Origin: CAYVUV01 sp964455095
GTDB lineage: Bacteria; Desulfobacterota; Binatia; HRBIN30; CADEER01
NCBI GenBank assembly: GCA_964455095.1
Contig: CAYVUV010000354.1
Span: forward strand, 1 to 11,413
Direction of reading: 5' to 3'
DNA: 11,413 nt
Shown here: positions 5,165 to 11,413 of the stretch, piece by piece
How the letters are laid out: each line of letters opens with the position of its first letter
How positions within the stretch are numbered: position 1 is the first letter of the stretch
Notes under the pieces: generated by a model
What the model was told of the DNA's origin: nothing
Databases searched by the model: none
The model's input: only the letters and a program-made list of their open reading frames with translations
Program-made: the position numbers and the translations under genes

Positions 5165-6336
5165 CACGCGCACTCATCCTGGCCCTGGCCTTCGCTGCCG
5201 TGCTCGCCGCCCGGCCCACCCTCGCATCGGACGGGCACGGCGACGAGCACGGGGATGAACACGGCGCCGACGAGTCCGAGCTGCTGCGCGTCGCGCCCGA
5301 GATGCGGCGCGACCTGACCGTGCGCACGGCGGTGGTCGAGACGCGATCGAGCGGCGCCGAGGTGGAAATGTTGGGGCAGCTGCAGGTGAACGAGGACGCC
5401 TACGCCGAGGTCGGCCCGCTCATGTCCGCCCGGGTCATTCGACTGCATGTCGGCGCGGGCGATCGCGTCGCGGCCGGCGCGCCGCTCGCCGAGCTGGAGA
5501 GTCTCGACCTCGGGCGCGCCCGCGCCAGTTACATCGCCGCGGCGGCCCACGCCGACGCGGCGCGGCGGGCCGCCGAACGCGAACGGGCGCTGGGTGCCGA
5601 GCGCATCGCGCCCGAACGCGAGGTCGAGCAGGCGAAGGCCGAAGCGGCCGCGGCCCTGGCCGAACAGCGCGCGGCCGCCGCGGCGTTGCGCGCCTTCGGC
5701 GTGCCGGCCGACGAAGTGGAGTCCGGCGGCGAAGCCCTCGGGCGCATGACGTTGCGCGCGCCGCTGGCCGGCACGGTGCTGGAGCGCACCGCGGCAGTGG
5801 GCCGCATGGCCGACCCGGCGCAGCCACTGTTCCGCGTCGCCGACCTCGCGACGCTGTGGCTGATCGTCAATGCCTCGGAAGCGGAGGGCGCGCGCCTGAC
5901 CACCGGCGCGCCGGCGCGCGTCGCGCTGCCGGCGCTGCCGGGGCAGGCGTTCACCGGCACCGTTGCGCATATCGGCAGCCAGGTCGACCGCCTGGCGCGG
6001 ACGCTGCCGGTGCGCATTGCGCTCGCCAACGCCGACGGCCGGCTGCGCCCCGGCATGACCGCCACGGCGTGGATCGGGCTCGACGGCGAGGCCGCCGCCG
6101 TCGTGGCCGTGCCCGCCGCGGCGTTGCAGCGCGTCGAGGAGACCTGGGTGGTCTTCGTCCCGCGCGCCGACGACACGTTCGAGATCCGGCACGTCGGCCG
6201 CGGCCGCGATCTCGGCGGCGAGGTCGAAGTCCTCTCCGGCCTGCGCCGCGGCGAGACCATCGTCACCGACGGTGCCTTCCTGCTCAAAGCCGAAGTCGAG
6301 AAGGCGCACGGCGGCGGCGAGCACCATCACCACTGA
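5161..6336 (+). CDS. czcB: CzcB-type periplasmic adaptor (membrane-fusion protein) of heavy-metal RND efflux (391 aa)
   Basis: This adaptor joins the inner-membrane pump to the outer-membrane channel. Residues 1-22 are a signal peptide (cut after TLA). A His/acid-rich segment follows (SDGHGDEHGDEHGADESE, 23-40). Then come a membrane-proximal strand, a lipoyl/barrel-sandwich half (about 80-115; GPLMSARVIRLHVGAGDRV), an Ala/Glu-rich coiled-coil hairpin (about 117-178), the second lipoyl half (about 195-226; RAPLAGTVLERTAAVGRM), a beta-barrel (about 228-305) and a membrane-proximal domain with LSGLRRGETIVTDGAFLLKAE (about 358-378). The C-terminus is HGGGEHHHH. His-rich ends are typical of heavy-metal adaptors, and some use them to take up metal in the periplasm. 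The ATG overlaps the preceding stop as ATGA, and GCGGGGG lies just upstream, so translation is probably coupled. The family is certain; the metal (Zn, Co, Cd, Ni or Cu) is not. Confidence 0.93.
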   Translation: MTRALILALAFAAVLAARPTLASDGHGDEHGDEHGADESELLRVAPEMRRDLTVRTAVVETRSSGAEVEMLGQLQVNEDAYAEVGPLMSARVIRLHVGAGDRVAAGAPLAELESLDLGRARASYIAAAAHADAARRAAERERALGAERIAPEREVEQAKAEAAAALAEQRAAAAALRAFGVPADEVESGGEALGRMTLRAPLAGTVLERTAAVGRMADPAQPLFRVADLATLWLIVNASEAEGARLTTGAPARVALPALPGQAFTGTVAHIGSQVDRLARTLPVRIALANADGRLRPGMTATAWIGLDGEAAAVVAVPAAALQRVEETWVVFVPRADDTFEIRHVGRGRDLGGEVEVLSGLRRGETIVTDGAFLLKAEVEKAHGGGEHHHH

Positions 6337-6362
6337 GTGGTGCGACGATGCACAGGTCACCC

Positions 6363-6367
6363 GAGGA
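6363..6367 (+). promoter_or_regulatory. Shine-Dalgarno that fixes the czcA start
   Basis: GAGGA lies 6 bp before the ATG at 6374. The frame is open further upstream to an ATG at 6272, but that would overlap the adaptor gene and add 34 residues unlike any RND N-terminus. From 6374 the protein starts MTNLIDAAFRRPWLTIV, as in this family. Confidence 0.75.
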
Positions 6368-6373
6368 CATGCA

Positions 6374-9300
6374 ATGACGAACCTGATCGACGCGGCGTTT
6401 CGGCGCCCGTGGCTGACGATCGTGCTGGTGCTGGCGGCGGCGGCGATTGGCGGCACCTTGCTGACCGGCCTGCGCCGCGATGTGTTCCCCGACCTCTCGG
6501 CGCCGGTGTTCAGCGTCATCGTGCAGAACGCCGCCATGGGGCCCGAAGAGCTCGAGATGAGCGTCGCCATCCCGCTCGAGGTGGTGTTGGCCGGCGTGCC
6601 CGATGTGCGCCGCGTGCGCTCGAGCTGCCAGTCGGGCGTCGCCCAGGTGCGGGTCGAGTTCGAGCCCGACGCCGACTACGACCGCGCCCGGCAGCGCGTC
6701 GCCGAGCGCGTCGCGCAGGCCGCGGCGCAGCTGCCGCCGGGAACGGACGCCCCCCTGATCTCGAGCCTCAGCGGGCGCTTGAACGAGATCTTCGAGCTCA
6801 CGCTCGAAGCCGACGACGGCGCGGCCGATCTCATGACGCTGCGCGACCTCGCCGAAGTCGAGGTGCGCAACCGCCTGCTCGCGGTGCCGGGAGTGGCGGC
6901 GGTGGAGATCCTCGGCGGGTACCTGCGCCAGTTCCAGGTGCAGATCGATCCCGAGCGCATGGCGGCGCGCGACGTGAGCCTCGACGACGTCCTGCACGCG
7001 ACCGAGGGCGCCAGCGCCAGCGCGGCGGGAGGGGTGCTGACGCGCGGGCCGACGGAATGGCCGGTGCGGGTGTTGGCGCGGGCGGAGACCGTGGACGATC
7101 TGCGCGGCACGGTCGTCGCCGTGCACGGCGCCGTCCCGGTGCTGCTCGGCGAGGTCGCCGACGTGCGCGAGGCACCCGCGGTGCGGCGCGGCATCGCCCA
7201 CCGTCTGCGCGGCGAGGTGGTGAGCAGCCGGGTGGTGAAGCAATTCGCCGCCGACACCGTCGCCGTCGCCGCCGGGATCCGCGCCGCGCTCGAAGAAATT
7301 CGCCGCGGTTTGCCAACCGGTGTCCAACTGCGCGTCGTCTACGACCAGTCCGAGCTCATCGACAGCGCGCTGGCCGGCGTCGGCCGCGCCATCGCCATCG
7401 GCGCGGTGCTGGTCGCCGTGGTGCTGTTCCTGCTGCTCGGCAGCGCGCGCGCCGCGTTGGTGGTGACGCTGACGCTGCCGCTGTCGGTCCTGCTCGCCGG
7501 CATCGCCCTGGCCCTCGCCGGCGTCGGCCTCAACACCATGACCCTGGGCGGGCTGGCCGTCGCGGTCGGGCTGCTGGTCGACGCGGCGATCATCATGACC
7601 GAGAACATCCTGCACCGCGGTGCGGGCAACGCCGCGGCGGCCGCGCGTGAAGTCGGCCGGCCGATTGCGTTCGCCACCCTGATCGTCATCGCCGTCTTCC
7701 TGCCGCTGTTCGCGATGTCTGGCATCGAAGGGCGCATGTACCGCCCGTTGGCCGCGGCGGTCATCGCCTCGATGGCGGCCGCACTGGTGCTGGCGCTCAC
7801 GCTCGTCCCGATCGTCGCGGCGCGCGTCCTGCGCCCCGGCGTCGCCGGCGCCGAAGCAGACGTCCGCCTCATTCGCGCCGTGAAGCGCGTCTACCGTCCG
7901 ACCCTCGAGTCGTGCATGCGCCACGCCGGCCTGGTGCGTCTGCTCTCGCTCGGCTTGACCCTGCCGGCGCTGTGGCTGGCCATGCATCTCGGCTCGGAGC
8001 TCATGCCGGAGCTCGACGAGGGCGCGCTGTTGATCCAGACCGTGCTGCCGGCCGAGGCGTCGCTGGGCGAGGTCGACCGGCTCAACCATCGCGCCGAGGA
8101 CGTCTTGCGCGCCTTTCCCGAGGTCGAGGACGTCGTGCGGCGCACCGGGCGCGGCGAGCGCACCGAGGATCCCATGCCGCACACGGTCTCCGACGTACTG
8201 GTGGTGCTGAAGGCCGACCGCGCGCGCGGCCCGGCGGAGCTGCAGGAAACGATGCGCGAGGCACTGGCCGGCGTGCCGGGCATCGCGGCCCTGTTCACCA
8301 CGCCGCTCGGCATGCGCATCGACGAGGGCCTCGGTGGCACGCCGGCGGATATTGCCGTGCGCATCTTCGGTCCCGACCTGGACGAGTTGGCGCGTTTGGC
8401 CGCCCAGGCCGAGCGCATCATGGCCGCCGTGCCCGGCATCGCCGACCTGCGCGCCGAGCAGATCGCGGGGCTGCCGCAGATTCGCATCGAGGTCGACCGC
8501 GCCGCGGCGGCGCGCGGCGGGCTCAACCCGGGTGACATCGCGCGCGCCGTGCGCATCGGCCTGGCCGGGGAGGAGCTGGCGCCGCTGTGGGTGGGCCAAC
8601 GGCGCTTCGATCTGGTGGTGCGATTGCAGGACCGCCACCGCGCCGACCTGACGGCGCTGCGCGCGCTGCGGCTCGACGCGCATGACGGCACGCGGGTGTC
8701 GCTCGGCCAGGTGGCGCGCGTCGCGGAGGGGCTCGGTCCGGCCGCGATTCAGCGCGAGGCCGCGAGCCGGCGCATCGCGGTCGAGGCCTCGGTGGCGGGG
8801 CGCGACCTGGGCGGCACCGCGGCCGACGTGCGCGCGCAGCTGGCGCGCCAGCTGGCGCTGCCGGCGGGGTACTTCCTCGACGTCGGCGGCCGGGTCGAGA
8901 CGCAGGCGCACGCCGCCCGCGCCATGGCGGTCGCCATCGCGCTCGCCGTGCTCGCGGTCTTCGTGCTGCTCTACCTCGCGCTGGGCTCGCTGCCCGAGGC
9001 ACTGGTGATCCTGATCACCATCCCCGATGCGTTCGTCGGCGGCATCGTGGCGCTCTGGCTGGCCGGCGAGACGTGGAACGTCTCGTCATTGGTCGGGCTC
9101 ATCGGCCTGTTCGGCATCGCCGTGCAGAACGGTCTGGTGCTCATCACGCAGACGCGCGCCCTGCTCGCCGCCGGCCGGCCCTTCGACGAGGCGCTGCGCG
9201 AGGCCAGCATCGGGCGCGTGCGCCCCAAGCTGCTCACCGCCGCGACGGCCATCCTCGGCCTGCTGCCGCTGCTGATCTTCCGTTTCCACGGCACCGAGAT

Positions 9301-9418
9301 CGAACGGCCGCTGGCCGTGGTCATGGTCGGCGGGCTGCTGACCTCGACTCTCTTTACCCTGCTGGCGCTGCCAACCTTCTACGCCCTGGTACATCGCATC
9401 GGCCGCTCGTGGCGCTAG
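6374..9418 (+). CDS. czcA: CzcA/CusA-family heavy-metal efflux RND pump (1014 aa)
   Basis: This inner-membrane proton/metal antiporter forms the motor of the tripartite exporter. TM1 is about 11-31, followed by RRDVFPDLSAPVFSVIVQN (34-52) of the HME-RND porter domain. TM2-6 lie at about 337-487, TM7 near 520-540, a second porter domain runs to about 845, and TM8-12 lie at about 850-1008. GSELMPELDEGALLIQTVLP (about 540-559) and DEGLGGTPADIAVRIFGPDL (about 650-669) are HME-family blocks. The relay helix reads GGLAVAVGLLVDAAIIMTEN (392-411), with D403 and E410. It lacks the earlier Asp of the CzcA-type DFG-x3-D-G-A-V signature and looks more like CusA (A-I-G-x-M-V-D-A-A-I-V-M-x-E-N). Yet the residues expected at CusA's copper-binding methionines are not Met by eye (IDEG where CusA has IDML). 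Substrate therefore stays open. The start is 38 bp after the czcB stop. Length is at the low end for the family. The symbol denotes family, not proven metal. Confidence 0.93.
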   Translation: MTNLIDAAFRRPWLTIVLVLAAAAIGGTLLTGLRRDVFPDLSAPVFSVIVQNAAMGPEELEMSVAIPLEVVLAGVPDVRRVRSSCQSGVAQVRVEFEPDADYDRARQRVAERVAQAAAQLPPGTDAPLISSLSGRLNEIFELTLEADDGAADLMTLRDLAEVEVRNRLLAVPGVAAVEILGGYLRQFQVQIDPERMAARDVSLDDVLHATEGASASAAGGVLTRGPTEWPVRVLARAETVDDLRGTVVAVHGAVPVLLGEVADVREAPAVRRGIAHRLRGEVVSSRVVKQFAADTVAVAAGIRAALEEIRRGLPTGVQLRVVYDQSELIDSALAGVGRAIAIGAVLVAVVLFLLLGSARAALVVTLTLPLSVLLAGIALALAGVGLNTMTLGGLAVAVGLLVDAAIIMTENILHRGAGNAAAAAREVGRPIAFATLIVIAVFLPLFAMSGIEGRMYRPLAAAVIASMAAALVLALTLVPIVAARVLRPGVAGAEADVRLIRAVKRVYRPTLESCMRHAGLVRLLSLGLTLPALWLAMHLGSELMPELDEGALLIQTVLPAEASLGEVDRLNHRAEDVLRAFPEVEDVVRRTGRGERTEDPMPHTVSDVLVVLKADRARGPAELQETMREALAGVPGIAALFTTPLGMRIDEGLGGTPADIAVRIFGPDLDELARLAAQAERIMAAVPGIADLRAEQIAGLPQIRIEVDRAAAARGGLNPGDIARAVRIGLAGEELAPLWVGQRRFDLVVRLQDRHRADLTALRALRLDAHDGTRVSLGQVARVAEGLGPAAIQREAASRRIAVEASVAGRDLGGTAADVRAQLARQLALPAGYFLDVGGRVETQAHAARAMAVAIALAVLAVFVLLYLALGSLPEALVILITIPDAFVGGIVALWLAGETWNVSSLVGLIGLFGIAVQNGLVLITQTRALLAAGRPFDEALREASIGRVRPKLLTAATAILGLLPLLIFRFHGTEIERPLAVVMVGGLLTSTLFTLLALPTFYALVHRIGRSWR

Positions 9419-9474
9419 TCGTATGAGAGCGCCGGGGGTTTGACGACCGGCTATACGCCGTGGTTTGCTCCGGC

Positions 9475-9481
9475 AGAGGAG
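9475..9481 (+). promoter_or_regulatory. Shine-Dalgarno supporting the GTG start at 9488
   Basis: AGAGGAG ends 6 bp before GTG 9488. A TTG at 9440 in the same frame has GGGGG 2-6 bp upstream, but it would add 16 residues not expected in the family. The GTG start has the stronger site and places the conserved W-x-x-L-Y helix near the N-terminus. Confidence 0.7.
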
Positions 9482-9487
9482 AAAGCG

Positions 9488-10525
9488 GTGACCGACCCCT
9501 ATGCGCTGGCTGATCGCTGGCGCCGGCTCTACGACCTCGCCATCCGCCTCAAGGAGCTGGCGCCGTGGAGGTTCATGATCGAGACCGACGTCTTCGCCGT
9601 ACAGGATCCGCACACCGGCGAGCTCGGTTTCGTCAGCATCATGGGGTCGCTCGGCGAGCATTTCGCCGCCGCGGTCTACCGCGGCGCGCGCGGGCTGTAC
9701 GCGTTCTGGAACGGGCAGGACGATCCCGACTCCGTCGCCGAGCAGGTGCTTGAGATCCCGCACCTGCAGCTGGCGTTCGAGGACCGCGACGATCTCGACG
9801 CCGAGGACCATTCGATCCTCGAAGAGCTTGGCCTGCACTTTCAGGGCCCGAAAGCGTGGCCGCAGTTTCGCGCCTACCGGCCAGGGTTCCTGCCGTGGTA
9901 CCTCGACGCGCGCGAGATGCGGTTTTTCACCGCGGTCCTCGAACAGGTGCTCGAGGTGATGCCGCGTCTGCGCGACGGGCGGGTGCTCGAGCCCGACCCG
10001 ATCGAGAACCGCTACCTGGTGCGCGTCTGCGCGCGCCCGTATGACCCGAGCACCTGGCGCGACGAGATCATCGAGGTGCCGCCGCCGGAGCCGCACCAGA
10101 TTCTGATTCACGTCGAACCCGACCTGCTCGGCATCGCCGACGCGCTGCCGCACCGCCGGCACGAGATCGAGGCCGATTTCTTCCGCACGCCGATACTCGT
10201 CAACGACGCGAAGGAAGGCGCCGACCGGCCCTATTTCCCCTACCTGCTGATGGTCGTGGACGGACAGAACGGCATGATCCTCGGCGGCGAGATGTTCAGC
10301 CCGGCGCCGACGTTGGAGGAAATGTGGGGTCGCATCCCGCAGCAGATGGTGCGCGAGTTCACGCGCTGCGGGTTCATCCCCGAGCACATGAGCGTCCGCT
10401 CGCCGCTGCTGGCCACCGTCTTGCAGCCGCTCGCCGAGCGGCTCGGCTTCGCGGTCGACGAATCCGACGTGTTGCCGCAGCTCGATCCCGCCAAGGCCGC
10501 CGCGATGCGGCATTTCACGAGTTGA
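9488..10525 (+). CDS. Protein of unknown function, DUF7309/DUF6930-like (345 aa)
   Basis: This is a soluble, acidic, probably cytoplasmic protein with no signal peptide or membrane segment. The N-terminal part (about 10-135) has WRRLYDLAIRLKELAPWRFM, then ETDVFAVQDPHTGELGFVSI and MGSLGEHFAAAVYRGARGL. From memory this matches Pfam DUF7309 (L-Y-x-x-A-x-x-x-K-x-L-x-P-W, x-D-x-F-G/A-V-Q-x-P, M-G-x-x-G-E-x-x-A-x-x-V-Y-x-G). The C-terminal part (about 248-333) has YFPYLLMVVDGQNGMILGGE, then P-E-H-M-S-V-R and a closing L-P-Q-L-D, resembling DUF6930. The two domains occur together in proteins of unknown function in diverse bacteria; some members also carry SEC-C-type metal motifs, which are absent here. 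It lies 69 bp after the pump gene on the same strand and may be read-through transcribed, but no functional link is known. GTG is the chosen start; TTG 9440 is the alternative. Confidence 0.8.
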   Translation: MTDPYALADRWRRLYDLAIRLKELAPWRFMIETDVFAVQDPHTGELGFVSIMGSLGEHFAAAVYRGARGLYAFWNGQDDPDSVAEQVLEIPHLQLAFEDRDDLDAEDHSILEELGLHFQGPKAWPQFRAYRPGFLPWYLDAREMRFFTAVLEQVLEVMPRLRDGRVLEPDPIENRYLVRVCARPYDPSTWRDEIIEVPPPEPHQILIHVEPDLLGIADALPHRRHEIEADFFRTPILVNDAKEGADRPYFPYLLMVVDGQNGMILGGEMFSPAPTLEEMWGRIPQQMVREFTRCGFIPEHMSVRSPLLATVLQPLAERLGFAVDESDVLPQLDPAKAAAMRHFTS

Positions 10526-10534
10526 GCCGCGTTC

Positions 10535-10570
10535 GCCTCTGCCGTTGCCTCTGCCGCTGCCTCTGCCTCT
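10535..10570. repeat. Three 12-bp imperfect tandem repeats (GCCTCTGCCGYT)
   Basis: Units at 10535-10546 (GCCTCTGCCGTT), 10547-10558 (GCCTCTGCCGCT) and 10559-10570 (GCCTCTGCCTCT) start 10 bp after the preceding stop codon. They are pyrimidine-rich on the + strand. The third unit is also the left arm of the hairpin that follows. Confidence 0.7.
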
Positions 10571-10602
10571 CTTGCCGGGGGGCGTAAAGACTAGGCAGAG
10601 GC
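10559..10602. terminator. 10-bp stem hairpin in the DUF-murJ gap, possible terminator
   Basis: GCCTCTGCCT (10559-10568) and AGGCAGAGGC (10593-10602) are perfect inverted repeats around a 24-nt loop containing GCCGGGGGGC. The + strand continues TGAGGCTGAGGGG without a T-run. The stem could end or slow transcription of the upstream gene, or it may simply be a fold-back of the tandem-repeat unit. Terminator function is uncertain. Confidence 0.4.
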
Positions 10603-10622
10603 TGAGGCTGAGGGGTCACCAT

Positions 10623-10650
10623 TCGCTCCCCGGCGCCGATCGGGCATAAT
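10623..10650 (+). promoter_or_regulatory. Possible sigma70-type promoter for murJ
   Basis: CATAAT (10645-10650) matches the TATAAT -10 box at five of six bases and stands out in GC-rich surroundings. TTCGCT at 10623-10628, 16 bp upstream, is a weak -35. Transcription would begin about 10656-10658, only 4-6 bases before the ATG at 10662, implying a nearly leaderless mRNA. This fits the absence of a Shine-Dalgarno before that ATG. Confidence 0.4.
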
Positions 10651-10661
10651 GCGCGGCGCGG

Positions 10662-11413
10662 ATGGCGGCGGACGAGGTGCAGGACGAAGCTCCACGGGCG
10701 GCGCGGATGGGTGCCGCGGCGCTGCTGCTCGCGTCCAGCGTCATGCTCTCGCGCGTGCTCGGCTACGGGCGCGAGGCGCTGCTCGCCTATCGGGTCGGCG
10801 CCGGCGCGTCCAGCGACGCCTACTACGCCGCCTTTCAGATTCCCGACCTGCTCAACTACCTGTTGGCCGGGGGCGCCCTTTCTGTGGCGTTCCTGCCGCT
10901 CTACACCCGCTACCTGACGCGCGGCGACACCGCCGCCGCCGACCGGTTGCTGGCCACCGTGCTCGGGACGCTGAGCGCGGTGGCGGCGCTGGCGACGGCC
11001 GTGTTGTGGTGGTGGGCGGCGCCGCTGATCGCGGTGCAGTTCCCGCGCTTCGACCCGCCGACCCAGGCGCTGACGGCGCACCTGACGCGCATCGTGTTGC
11101 CGGCCCAGGTGTTCTTCATCGCTGGCGGCATCATCAACGCGACGCTGTTGGCGCGCGGGCGATTCGGCGCGGCGGCGGCCGCGCCGCTGCTCTACAACGG
11201 CGGCATCATCGCCGGCGGCCTGTTGCTGGCGCCGTGGCTCGATCTCGGCGTCGAGGGCTTTGCCTGGGGGGCGCTGATCGGCGCGATGGCCGGTCCGTTC
11301 GCCGCGCCGCTGCTCGACGCGCGCCGCCGGGTGCGATTGCGCGCCCGCTTCGCGCCGTTCGACCGCGCCTTCCTCGGCTATCTCGCCATCGCCGCGCCGC
11401 TGATGCTGGGCCA
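10662..11413 (+). CDS. murJ: MurJ/MviN-family lipid II flippase, N-terminal 250 residues (runs off window end)
   Basis: MurJ moves the peptidoglycan precursor lipid II across the inner membrane. Frame 10662 stays open to the window end. After a polar N-terminus of about 15 residues come SSVMLSRVLGYGREALLAYR (25-44), GAGASSDAYYAAFQIPDLLN (46-65) and GGALSVAFLPLYTRYL (70-85), the MurJ signature of TM1-2. Further helices lie at about 97-127, 142-162, 168-192 and 196-216, giving about half of a usual 500-residue, 14-helix protein. Residues aligning by eye with E. coli R18, R24 and D39 are present (R31, R37, D52). The usual L-L-R-R-x-F-A-E-G is instead L-L-N-Y-L-L-A-G-G (63-71), so the residues aligning with R52 and E57 are Asn65 and Gly70. 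The ATG at 10662 has no Shine-Dalgarno; an in-frame ATG at 10707 is possible. The gene appears separately transcribed from its left neighbour. Confidence 0.88.
   Translation, partial: MAADEVQDEAPRAARMGAAALLLASSVMLSRVLGYGREALLAYRVGAGASSDAYYAAFQIPDLLNYLLAGGALSVAFLPLYTRYLTRGDTAAADRLLATVLGTLSAVAALATAVLWWWAAPLIAVQFPRFDPPTQALTAHLTRIVLPAQVFFIAGGIINATLLARGRFGAAAAAPLLYNGGIIAGGLLLAPWLDLGVEGFAWGALIGAMAGPFAAPLLDARRRVRLRARFAPFDRAFLGYLAIAAPLMLG

Noticed and set aside
6272..6373. N-terminal extension of the metal pump
   Set aside because: The extra 34 residues overlap the adaptor gene in another frame, and the internal ATG at 6374 has a good ribosome-binding site and a family-like N-terminus.
6284..8911. 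A very long antisense open frame opposite the metal pump
   Set aside because: GC-rich genes lack stop codons on the opposite strand. The product is His/Arg/Gln-rich low-complexity sequence and the sense frame is a complete RND protein. The same reasoning removes the other antisense frames.

Overview
This is a GC-rich window (roughly 70% G+C by eye, not counted), with strong G/C third-position bias in every real gene. The organism is Gram-negative: the window encodes an outer-membrane TolC-type channel, a periplasmic adaptor and inner-membrane RND pumps, plus a lipid II flippase. The gene set, the HAE3/MMPL-type pump and the scattered intergenic repeats suggest an environmental bacterium of the former deltaproteobacterial sphere (for example Binatota or Myxococcota). 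That placement is inference; no marker gene here settles it.

Layout. Positions 1-141 are the right end of an IS3-family insertion sequence: the last 31 transposase codons and a probable terminal inverted repeat. Positions 142-436 hold no gene. They carry six TTCGTG copies, a CCCTGAGC...TCGAAAGG motif and an 8-8-8 dyad that could be an operator. A 755-residue RND/MMPL transporter (437-2704, +) follows, then a convergent short NfeD-type membrane protein (2769-3146, -).

The central block is a heavy-metal efflux locus on the + strand. It comprises a small secreted or membrane-anchored Cys-rich protein (3243-3557), an approximately 203-bp palindromic repeat element (3678-3880), and a CzcC-, CzcB- and CzcA-type tripartite pump (3931-9418). 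The czcC-like gene is split by an apparent single-base insertion near 4996; the rest of its frame is intact and its stop overlaps the czcB start (ATGA). CzcB is His-rich at both ends. CzcA has a CusA-like proton-relay helix but lacks the recognisable CusA methionine positions, so its metal cannot be assigned from sequence. The three proteins would span the envelope and export metal cations, driven by the proton gradient.

Downstream, on the same strand, lie a 345-residue protein of unknown function (DUF7309/DUF6930-like, 9488-10525), an intergenic stretch with 12-bp tandem repeats and a hairpin (10535-10602), and the 5' part of a murJ-type flippase gene (10662 to the window end) with a possible near-leaderless promoter.

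Nothing here is a clear new defence or biosynthetic system. The points most worth following are the Cys-rich protein paired with a metal pump, the palindromic element inserted between them, the mixed signature of the CzcA pump, the frameshift, and the repeat-rich region left of the RND gene.
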